From: Streptococcus pneumoniae
GTDB taxonomy: Bacteria > Bacillota > Bacilli > Lactobacillales > Streptococcaceae
Length of the DNA stretch: 64,000 nt
Reading direction: 5' to 3'
NCBI RefSeq assembly: GCF_001347015.1
Contig: NZ_CFGI01000005.1
Location: 122,979-186,978, forward strand
The notes below the pieces were generated by a model. That model was not told the origin of the DNA. It did not search any database and was given only the letters and a program-made list of their open reading frames with translations. The translations under genes and the position numbers were made by a program. Positions 58,801 through 64,000 of the stretch are shown here, piece by piece (within the stretch, counting starts at the first letter, position 1; every line of letters begins with the position of its first letter).

Positions 58801-61800
58801 AGCTAAAACTGTATAATCAGTAGCTGATTTAAAGTAATAGTTTTGATAATCAGGGTCAGCATCTCTACCACCTTTTACAAGATAGGCCTTCCACTCAAGT
58901 TCAGGAGAAGTAATATTTCCAAAACCAAGATTTGTATTCAAGTCTTTCACTTTAATCGTTGGTTTTTCACTTGCTTTTTCTTTTAGTTGCTCGTCAGTTG
59001 TTTCAAAAGTACCTGCCTTAGGTGGAATAATTACACTAGTCTCAAATGTTTCTGGTTTTCCTGTATCTGGAGTAACCTTCACTGTCAGGGAATGAACTCC
59101 TCCTTTATCCCTAGAAAATCCACTTGGATTATTAGCAGCAATATAGGCCGTTGTTGTGCCAAGTCCATTTTTAACCCAGCTAATACCTAAGTTTTCTCCT
59201 CCAGTAACCTCTATTGCCTTAATTTTTGTATTTCCTTTAGCTAAGAACTTAAGAGTATTACCAGTAGTTCTAAAATCAGGTATCAGAGTCTTAAATTTTA
59301 TCCCTTCTTTAATATCTGTTCCAAACGCGTTAGCTAATCCAATACGTAATTGAGAAACCTCTTTTGATGCTTCCTCACTATAAGCTTTATTCTCAACCTT
59401 TTGTTTAGCATAGACAGTAGATGCTGGTTTTGCTGTTCCATTCGGTAATGTAACCACTGCTATTCCATTACTGCTTGACTGAACAGTAATCCCTGAGTTT
59501 GCTGTCGCTGTTTCTTTGCTCCAGTTTCCATCAGTCCCTTTGACAAAAGTAACGTTTTGCTCTTTGCTATTCGTATCAGTATAACGAACTACAGCCTTAG
59601 TAGCATTATCTTGACCAATCTTAACTGCCAGAGATAAGTCGGTTGTATCTTGCGTGATAACAGGTTTCGCCGTAAATTTTTGTCCTACTGTGGCGATCAT
59701 TTCTGCACTATTATCTGACTCAACAGTTTGTTGTTTCGTATTGTCATAATCAATCCAAGACTGCTCAATAACTGTTTTAACAACGTACTTACCTTGTGCT
59801 AATTCTACACCTGTAAAAGTAGCTTGCCCTTGAGCATTTGCTTCCGCTACAGCGTCTACTTCTACACCGTCTTTAATCATTTTAACCTTTTCTAGGTTTC
59901 CATTATCCAACTTGCGGTATAGAACCATGTTATAACCTTGAGTACCACCACTAGCTGTAACATTAGTCGTAATCTCAGCTTTATTAGTCAACGCTTGAAG
60001 CGTCGGTGTCTTAGGTTTTGTTACAAAACTCAATTTCCCATCATCAGAAGAATTATCTGTTGGGAATCGACGTACATAACGGAAATTATGAACACCAGGT
60101 TTCGAAATAATATCTAAAGTTATTGCTTTCTTACCAGCATCTGTTGTTAAGTCATATACCTTATTAGTATCTTCATCAGTTACTGTAAAACTCTGATGTC
60201 TAGTATTAGCTTCTTGTTTCCCTGTTTGTTTCTCAATTGCTCGACCAGTTTGATCACTGTAGTCCCCGTATGAAGTGAAGTCAATATTGAAAGCACCATT
60301 AACGGTACGATCTCCAGAGTAAGTTAAAACCCCTTTTGTACCATCTTCAAGAGGCTTATCAATATACTGTGGATAGTCTAACGCTACATTCTCTCCTTCT
60401 TTTTTGATTTGCCTTCCATCTTGACCAGCACCAAAGTTAACATACGCTTTATGCTGATCAACCTTAAAGTATCCGTTCCCGCTTATTTTAAACTTAAACT
60501 TATCTGTATCATCGCTTTCTTCAGGCGTTTTTGCATACCATTGGTTAATTAATTGACGAGTAGCATTTTCTACACGCTTAAGACCACCAGCAAAAGTTAA
60601 ATTACCTAAATCGTTTGAACCCTTAGTCTCAAAAGTGATTTTATAAGAATGGTCATCACCACTATTTAACGAGAAAGTATACACATCACGAACATCATTC
60701 TGAATGGTGCTAAATTTAGCATCTGAATATTTTTGTAAATTACTTGGTTCAATATCTCGTCTATTATAGAAACCTCTGTTTAGATAACCAGCTCCGTAAG
60801 TTTGTTCTCTAGCAATATCTTCTAAAGTTCCGACTTTAAAACGTTGAGCTTGAGTTGTTCCTATATTTGTTATCCTTGCGTTTGTTTTATCTTTTGTTCC
60901 TTTTTCTACATCTTTAAGTTCCGCACCTCTAAAAGGCGAATCCTGAGGAAGATTTCTAAAAGCATTTGACAAAGCGTTCTTCAGCTCATCTTCTCCTGAT
61001 GTTACTGTTGGTCTTTCTAGTAATGTTCCACCATTTTTATTAAACGTTTGAACAGATACAGATCCACTCTTTAGTGTTTGACCTTGTGGAAGGGTAAAGT
61101 AAACCTTATTGACTCCCAACGTTTTATGATTCTCATTAACCGTTATCTGCCAGTATAAACCTGTTTTTGTTGGTCGAACATTGATGTGAAACCCTTGATA
61201 AGCTTCACTAATCTTTCCACCCTCATAGTAAGTATTCCCTACTCCACCTTTTGAATAGAATACATAAGAATACTTAGGATATGGAGAACCATTCTGACCA
61301 CTCTCAAATAAGTAACCTGTTTTTGTATCGTAGTCCGCTGATTCTATACCACTTCTTGTAGCTATCGCTCTATCCTGTCCAGCCGCACGTGGCGCACGTG
61401 TTCGTACAGCTCCTGCTGGCACATTGCGGAAACCTGACCATCCTGTAGTGCTGGTGCGCGGTTGGATGGTTACATTGTTTTCACTTGGAGTTGCAGACTC
61501 TGCTGGATTTGCGGTTCCTGTTACCTTTCCTCCATTAGCCTCTTTTTCAGAGAGGACTCCTTCGATCAGTTCACGTGATTTTTTCAGATCTGCTAAGGCA
61601 GCATCAAAATCTGATTGACTGATGGTGTCGCCTTTAGAGAAGGCTTCATTGAACTTATCAACGGCTGCCTTGGCTGCTTGGATTTTATCTGCCGATGCTC
61701 CGTTAGCTCGGAGTTGCTCAGTGATGAACTCTAATTCATCTTTTAGGTCATAAACACCATTTTTACCTTCTGTATTTGTGTAGGTTGGGAGCGTCTGTGG

Positions 61801-62646
61801 AGTAGCTTGAGAGCCAGCTCCAGGAGTTGTTGCGTTCCCTCCAGCAGATGGTGCAACTTGATGTTCATCTGATGTAGGCTCGCTCAAAGCTCTTCTACGA
61901 CCTTTTCCTCCACTTGTTTGCGCAGTCGTAGCTCCCTCTGGAGTAGCGAGTCCAGCAGATGCCAAATCTGTAGATGTCATACCTGCTTTTTCCAAAATTG
62001 TTGGAGTTTCTAGGCTAGGTGTCAAGGCTTGATTGACACGGCTCGTAAGCTCAGCCATCAGTCTTGCTTGCTCATCAACCTGCGCTTGCGTCGCTTTTGG
62101 ATCTTCCAAAACTGCCTTAGCTGCTGCTAGGCGCGCTTCCACTTCAGCATGGAGTTCCTGCATTGAGCTAAGCGTTAGTTTTTCCAACAAAGCTTGCAGA
62201 TTCCCTTGAGTCGATTTGGCTGCTGTCGTATCAGCGACGGTCGGCTGTTCTTGCTCTTTTACTTCTCCTGCTTGAGAAGGTTCTTGGTTAACTGAATTTG
62301 TCTCGGACTGAGCAGAGTTAGACTCAGCTCCTGCTTGCCCTTGATTTGTTCCCTCAGCTAGTGCTTCTTGCGTTTTCACCTCATCAGCTGCTTTAAGTTC
62401 AGCTGGCTGGCTAGTTGAAGCCTTGCTCGAGTCTTCCTCATCCGAGGTTCCTGGATTCCCATCTGAATTTCCAGAAGATCCAGCAACTACATCACTGGCT
62501 GTTGCCGAAGATACTGCAGGAGCTTGAGCAGCTACTCCATTGGCAAAGAACATCAGAGCCGCCACCGCGACACTGGCAGCACCAAAGTGATATTTTCGAA
62601 TTGAATATCGGAAAACTTTTTCTTTGTTATATTTTCCAAAGTCCAT
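49894..62646 (-). CDS. giant 4250-residue wall-anchored adhesin-like protein
   Basis: The frame is open over 12.7 kb. The ATG at 62646 has AAGGAGA upstream (the longer ORF adds 22 residues with no site). Residues 14-42 are a YSIRK signal (FRYSIRKYHFGAASVAV). Helical segments lie at about 120-230 and 290-390, then a non-repetitive head (about 430-900). About 900-3770 is a stalk of many Ig/cadherin-like modules, two large ones nearly repeated (DFEIPLDQGDK and DFEIPVKS ends). A FIVAR-like coiled region (about 3850-3940) and an Asn/Ser/Thr-rich wall region (3946-4075) follow. A helical domain precedes LPYGT (4158-4162), a membrane helix and RRKK. About 65 more residues follow, an unusual extension. 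It is likely a sortase-attached adhesin or biofilm protein. The ligand is unknown. Confidence 0.93.
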   Translation of the reverse strand: MDFGKYNKEKVFRYSIRKYHFGAASVAVAALMFFANGVAAQAPAVSSATASDVVAGSSGNSDGNPGTSDEEDSSKASTSQPAELKAADEVKTQEALAEGTNQGQAGAESNSAQSETNSVNQEPSQAGEVKEQEQPTVADTTAAKSTQGNLQALLEKLTLSSMQELHAEVEARLAAAKAVLEDPKATQAQVDEQARLMAELTSRVNQALTPSLETPTILEKAGMTSTDLASAGLATPEGATTAQTSGGKGRRRALSEPTSDEHQVAPSAGGNATTPGAGSQATPQTLPTYTNTEGKNGVYDLKDELEFITEQLRANGASADKIQAAKAAVDKFNEAFSKGDTISQSDFDAALADLKKSRELIEGVLSEKEANGGKVTGTANPAESATPSENNVTIQPRTSTTGWSGFRNVPAGAVRTRAPRAAGQDRAIATRSGIESADYDTKTGYLFESGQNGSPYPKYSYVFYSKGGVGNTYYEGGKISEAYQGFHINVRPTKTGLYWQITVNENHKTLGVNKVYFTLPQGQTLKSGSVSVQTFNKNGGTLLERPTVTSGEDELKNALSNAFRNLPQDSPFRGAELKDVEKGTKDKTNARITNIGTTQAQRFKVGTLEDIAREQTYGAGYLNRGFYNRRDIEPSNLQKYSDAKFSTIQNDVRDVYTFSLNSGDDHSYKITFETKGSNDLGNLTFAGGLKRVENATRQLINQWYAKTPEESDDTDKFKFKISGNGYFKVDQHKAYVNFGAGQDGRQIKKEGENVALDYPQYIDKPLEDGTKGVLTYSGDRTVNGAFNIDFTSYGDYSDQTGRAIEKQTGKQEANTRHQSFTVTDEDTNKVYDLTTDAGKKAITLDIISKPGVHNFRYVRRFPTDNSSDDGKLSFVTKPKTPTLQALTNKAEITTNVTASGGTQGYNMVLYRKLDNGNLEKVKMIKDGVEVDAVAEANAQGQATFTGVELAQGKYVVKTVIEQSWIDYDNTKQQTVESDNSAEMIATVGQKFTAKPVITQDTTDLSLAVKIGQDNATKAVVRYTDTNSKEQNVTFVKGTDGNWSKETATANSGITVQSSSNGIAVVTLPNGTAKPASTVYAKQKVENKAYSEEASKEVSQLRIGLANAFGTDIKEGIKFKTLIPDFRTTGNTLKFLAKGNTKIKAIEVTGGENLGISWVKNGLGTTTAYIAANNPSGFSRDKGGVHSLTVKVTPDTGKPETFETSVIIPPKAGTFETTDEQLKEKASEKPTIKVKDLNTNLGFGNITSPELEWKAYLVKGGRDADPDYQNYYFKSATDYTVLASSSITADGKATFDAASYRQTNVGTDPLKVVTALVHKGTDTVFDGVVSPLSTSTVQATSQKQPFATKPVLATTPNGDVTVKIGQNGATSAVVTYEVENGRQPVILQKQNGTWTKFEGLGQTPATVVNAADGTAMVTVPFGTARSGTQLSAQQRSNDTDPSEAATITVPTDTTVPEVKIGTGDNAQTLPQSRNDSDAREAVYEVVQGQAFRPELKAWDNFEKLTKFRIDNLRPGITATNANDAFNTTTKYSQQAPFSPTFTGNIPENTTPGVYTSTITVSDGTTGDKNYYFKYKVLPTAPTVTPTTQTGNQVLSNDRTLKGTATAGAKIKVTVAGQTVAENIQVGSDGHWTVNLREGLNSNHTNQTQLVAKDPVAVTQTVNGVESPSTSVTVAVGSTTIEPSETGGTSLYAGAKEVVVKTPHDAGMFYLRYTDKETGTQKDLGFKRTTIDGPWTSVDSSQAVVKGTPTKDGFTETVTITMKKPIKEGTASTKTNISEGNYGTPADWQAISVTNDAPTLAGPQGNTTTIEKGGQLDLNTLVTAHDKEDDQNATLGNGVTKEIVSVNGVSATKTVDVNRPGSYVVKYKATDSQGTSSSELDVTVKVKPTAPTVTAGDNGDVTVRPAMQDNVNTVSFTYTNANTTSPTNKTVTANKTNNSWSLTGAPSDGVTIDAATGVVTIKDREIKDNSQVTAKAVTSDNVESTTVTANSKVGDRVAPTFTFSDKYTEVVNGERVVYVTPTEDLADGSITLGTVEDNSGKLSEVVLFHGDSQSTNMQYELQYNIKPKTNNGDFNAPYDIQITGKLPKLNPDTRRAWDPNLNNGNIVTRYVSATDAAGNQLKSIRNTADEPTRVVIRLLTQKDKYTPQISTQILNKDITASNATVTADEFNKIKEQIDFSAKKGDVKVNHNSTDLTIERKDNGAIKHKADTDTYYVEATVTYPDGTREDFEIPLDQGDKVAPKVKVNGVELKDNVTENPTFVVFRGATFNPTFEVNDNSGTTTYLKASDLPTGRDFIKDESMSNGTNAQLNSDNTVPNTAVLGEHEAKVLVKDASNNQKEYKFKYIVADVELKTSEKTVEFNSTLGDAHEFIKAVVASNSDGDDKYYPRSMTFKWSKDNSDVANDTQLTTPGTVTYKAVADFYNQGGKYTKDIAGIGNGVTIYAPDKIERPVTFKVKPTAPTVRPQDNGTVLITHDNQPNVNRISVTYTTQGDNPREVTYTATKNGDSWSFGSGAPLTVNPTTGEIKLKDGYVKEGSTVKVKALTTPTTGNVESTETTETVRNRDHQFPTVTFQNVETDADGNRVVYITPTEEANLPIATFNDNSGKLVAANFVGYDGSPTNLSSVNLEFSNRFAKDSAETQHDAPITLNVTGKLSKTNPADRNNLWTDGGTIGTIYADAEDVAGNRLHESPGAKDNTKNSPTRVILKARTQATKYIPTITTQPLEKYITNTTTVTGDEFNAMKENLTFTATKGNVNVTNKTSDLTVAMKDSGLIKSKEDGSHYVGATVTYPDGTREDFEIPVKSIKPAVPTVTPETNGDVTATPVDEPNVDKLEVTYTPADVNQLQDNGDVTKTPQAETKVVATKDANNQWSITEGAKDGISIDPNTGKITLKDQVVKGQSNVAAKVVAQNVSSDSASQTAANGDTTLPVIGASSKLVEAGKEVNIPLELSDAGVGIDESNIKVTNLPEGLSYDAASNSIKGTLKDVSKSDIKVAVLDKNGNKAEKTISLVAVKPKTVYAISGGTIENVDDAANFVEVPQGVTLTSATWKDDSKPTTEVLGRTTKTVVANLTGYDSLELTTSVIVYPGVTLRKVNNQEVTTYHEVVGQPLTSAVWGTGGRTQPAKPDFYVAFEGDKPAGTTIEFEGGMPTSTTAGTITKKIIVTYPNGAGKFERELTFRTYGYEANYPTGKDYFETEVGKPFTNAGAGSYVKPSSNLTTPSRTYIGWGDGFGSSPVQRAQTTIGVREEQVNVHYGTKVESERGDETHRYTDQNIKVTLAVKPKAPTLQGQAGTKPAVTVSNLPETSQLATGSTVKVQLKDAQGTVVAEKEITAGTTTVTFAAADYKKDLALGEQLNANVLVAGTYKKTVKTDNRTEQVDTPYALSSANSNQETVKTYADFYRDQVTYPTNAEKVTYGNSDIANGNFTDAAKERFAAKIKEANANNSNLPANVTYTKGTTDDKAKVATINFPEDGSTIDISHTQVAKPEVPTFTKTAGTVEDPKLSDVDRTISGTALQSATKVVLTLQTGRTVDIDANNGKDPANLQPGEGALKNGVWTYKLPDNTYLRQTDQSAEIGSSTLPVKVKQIVFDAESDNEEIRVAKERNFAGKTITAAKGSQTLTDLKADARKGISYTEKNVEKDFPGDFTATWKEQPDVETVGTRKYKIRLAEVGSSRVDEREVTITVTNPAPAALTYENKQNGETVVTIPEDADEVVFTVPTSDTNVNTITVSKANGWTANGIEKRGNTWVFPANSVQGNRQVTAVATAGSGDTKSAETPTSVPVPEHEVETTTISKVVGGSNPTNEELLNAVTVDHKVSATLKDGTTYPTALGTHTIEVVVTYADNTTEIVEVPYEVKSADKSQLQTSKDALETSIGDVPATAGKTDASKKAYEDAKSEAETALAKAKEVLADTSATEAQVKDAKDKADAAKQKLDEAKAGLVDKPTSVPSNDGNTNNDGNTNNSANTNNGDNTDNSSNSNTSGDTNNSANTNNGGTTTPADSNSDSVTPDNSGNTPAPGVTTDDSSNSNPATPSSTVGQAQASTPAQETPVSTNTPNTSGNTVTPSETRPVDKSELARLVEELETRLKDLDGIDQSVIDAAKVILGEGQEALRNADLTEAGLREITAKVKEVLESLKGKQVTKDEEEMQETSKEQGHLPYGTMIGSLLALLGLLLFLIARRKKESELKKLTKELTKVLQESDLTSVDVKVLDQAREALAQAVAFLANEKESDHTEDELIEKLKAILAQLR

Positions 62647-62748
62647 GAAATCTTTCTCCTTTTTTATAAGTTGTTTTGAAAACAAAAATAGCCTTATCAT
62701 CTTCAAACTCACATGATATTAAATAGTATTGATAGAACTATTTAACCC

Positions 62749-62767
62749 ACTGTACCCAGTGTACAGT
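62749..62767. promoter_or_regulatory. palindrome just downstream of the giant-gene start point
   Basis: ACTGTAC (62749-62755) and GTACAGT (62761-62767) are perfect 7-bp arms with a 5-bp spacer, near +3 to +21 if the -10 box at 62777 is used. A second arm pair, AAATAGT/ACTATTT, lies nearby in the leader. These could be an operator or leader hairpins. Confidence 0.5.
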
Positions 62768-62776
62768 CTAGTAATA

Positions 62777-62803
62777 ATTATACCATACCCCCCCCCCCCC
62801 CCC
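62777..62803 (-). promoter_or_regulatory. extended -10 box joined to a 16-nt homopolymer tract
   Basis: On the minus strand TGGTATAAT (62777-62785) is preceded by two bases and a run of 16 G (62788-62803). The tract lies where the -35 to -10 spacer and -35 box should be. The ATG is about 130 bp downstream. Tract-length changes would alter promoter spacing and so expression of the giant adhesin. Confidence 0.8.
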
Positions 62804-63312
62804 GAATTTACCATCTAATCATCCAAAAATCTTGATTTTTAGAGAATTTTTTAGTATATGCTTATTATATTGATTACAGATATACGCTTTTTTGATTTAT
62901 TTCCTATAAACTAATAACTTTTCTATATCTTTATTTATGAAATTTTTAGTATAATAATAGTTATAATTATCTGATTTTTAGCAGTATGAATATATTAAAT
63001 TGATTTTAGAAACCAAGTATGGATTCGGATTTTAGTTTGAAAAAACCTCCCTATTTTTGGATTGGAAGAGCTTATCATCAGTTTCTAAAAAATGTCTCAG
63101 ACTTATACTAGACGTGTTCGATACCTTTTTGCAGCAAGATTAAATGGTTAGCTGGTTAGAAATTGAATTGTTCAGCATTTATTTCATCTCACTATCCCCT
63201 ATTCCTAGAGCCACAATCTCCTTATTCCTTCCTTTGACGATTCTCATCTCCAAAATCACTCCTATCCCTAGACCGCTTTCAGCCCTTATCTCATGATAAT
63301 CAAGCTTGGAAA
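62804..63312. other. AT-rich gap without supported genes
   Basis: I see no complete gene. A short open stretch on the minus strand ending at 63179 faintly resembles a HAD-like fragment but is too short to call. No other repeat is seen. Confidence 0.4.
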
Positions 63313-63420
63313 TATAGTAGATTGAAATAGAATATGAACAAGTTGATAAGGGGATTTTAAAGTAATTTCTAACAATGCTTTAGAGACTATGATGTGCTAT
63401 TCTAAATTCAACTCACTATA
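63313..63420. repeat. RUP-like 108-bp element with terminal inverted repeats
   Basis: The ends TATAGTAGATTGAAATAGAA and, inverted, TATAGTGAGTTGAATTTAGA match at 14 or more of 20 positions. The length is 108 bp, close to the 107 bp of the pneumococcal RUP element, a MITE thought to be moved by an IS630-type transposase. Naming it RUP is from memory of length and end structure. The 63421-63805 remainder of the gap shows nothing. Confidence 0.5.
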
Positions 63421-63805
63421 AAAAGCAACTAAAACAAAATGAAACAAGAATCAAACAAATTGGTCTTGGAATTTATAACAATATTTTAAAATCTTCTTGT
63501 ACTATCCCAACTTCAGCTCATTATATTTGTTCTAAATCCATTGATTATCATTCTACTCTTATCCTCAATCTAAGATTAGTATTTTGAGCTATCCTACATA
63601 AGTCTCCTGCCTTGCTTTTTGATTTTCGTTTATAGGATATTGAATTTGGAATAGTTCACTAGTACTTCTAAAACATTGATAGAAATTACTTTGACTTTCC
63701 TGACTGATTTGTTCAGTTCTTATTTCATTCATATATGCTATGTATTAACCGATAGCGGATACCTACGGAGAGCTTGCCACTCAGATGTAGGACCTGCCCA
63801 TCATA

Positions 63806-63846
63806 CAAAAAAACAGATTTCATCCCACAAAGAGATAAAATCTGTT
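63806..63846 (-). terminator. terminator of the gene at the right edge
   Basis: On the minus strand ACAGATTT and AAATCTGT pair around a 17-nt loop and are followed by TTTTTTTG, 30 bp past the stop at 63876. Confidence 0.8.
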
Positions 63847-63875
63847 ACTATTTTCTACACGATATTTCCTAATTT

Positions 63876-64000
63876 TTAATCCAGCAGTTGGTCCGCCTGG
63901 CTGATGGCTCGCTCGGGGTGCTGGGTAAAGGGCTTGTTGCCGAAAAACTCCAACCATGGTTTACGAACCTCGTCTTTGCTGGTTTCTCTGTATTTTTTTA
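63876..64000 (-). CDS. 3' end of an unidentified gene, cut by the window edge
   Basis: About 40 codons are visible before the TAA at 63876, with PWLEFFGNKPFTQHPERAIS and ending ADQLLD. The base composition is more G+C-rich than the neighbours, as in conserved, well-expressed genes. A terminator follows. I do not recognise the product from this short tail. Its length and start are outside the window. Confidence 0.7.
   Translation of the reverse strand, partial: KKYRETSKDEVRKPWLEFFGNKPFTQHPERAISQADQLLD

Noticed and set aside
63179-63290. Possible remnant of a HAD-like gene on the minus strand (EIVALGIGDSEMK)
   Set aside because: About 35 codons with one weak motif resemblance and no start; not enough to call a pseudogene.

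Overview
The window looks like chromosome from a Mitis-group Streptococcus (S. mitis / S. oralis / S. pneumoniae relatives). Three things support this. First, there are six BOX elements, including the sequence behind the BOX-PCR primer, and one RUP-like 108-bp element. Second, there are choline-binding repeats and YSIRK-type signal peptides. Third, the core gene order (hprK-lgt, rpsU, nagB, queA, nadE-pncB, guaA next to a GntR gene, cppA, def, rlmB, trxB, pdxST, nox, glyQS, pgdA) is the one I know from pneumococcus. Most genes lie on the minus strand. No tRNA, rRNA or CRISPR array was found.

Layout. 1-5520: the N-terminal 1840 residues of a large wall-associated surface protein whose C-terminus is off the left edge, with a 9-bp tandem repeat upstream. 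5859-8370: hprK, lgt and two small envelope/stress genes. 8698-10899: rpsU, nagB, queA. 11540-13987: a secreted G5-repeat choline-binding protein. 14606-19097: a GNAT enzyme, nadE, pncB and a U32 peptidase. 19482-21883: guaA and a NagR-like repressor that probably controls nagB. 22031-27482: a probable six-gene run (capA-like, HAD, SGNH hydrolase, cppA, serine hydrolase, EamA exporter). 27808-29192: def and rlmB. 29393-33747: trxB, an amino-acid ABC transporter, an Spx/ArsC-like protein, ogt and a GNAT enzyme. 33882-36450: a DUF1836 protein, hemolysin III, pdxT and pdxS. 36602-41122: nox facing apbE and two flavin reductases. 41243-45280: the T-box-controlled glyQ/glyS operon with a DUF896 gene. 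45331-47678: an aldo/keto reductase and pgdA. 47913-49525: an accessory pocket with an AbiEi-like regulator and a SIR2-like protein. 49894-62646: one 4250-residue wall-anchored protein. 63876-64000: the 3' end of an unidentified gene.

The most interesting points are these. (a) A 16-nt C homopolymer (G on the coding strand) sits 5 bp upstream of an extended -10 box for the 4250-residue adhesin, a layout expected for phase-variable transcription. (b) That adhesin carries about 65 residues after its sorting-signal membrane helix, and they resemble the helical domain just before the signal. (c) apbE is followed by a flavin reductase whose Gly/His-rich tail carries two motifs resembling the ApbE flavinylation target. 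(d) The glyQ leader holds two tandem 173-bp copies, each with a ribosome-binding site and a 25-codon ORF starting with the first GlyQ residues. (e) The SIR2-like gene and the orphan AbiEi-like gene with its own inverted-repeat operator form a likely defence or toxin-antitoxin remnant between core genes.
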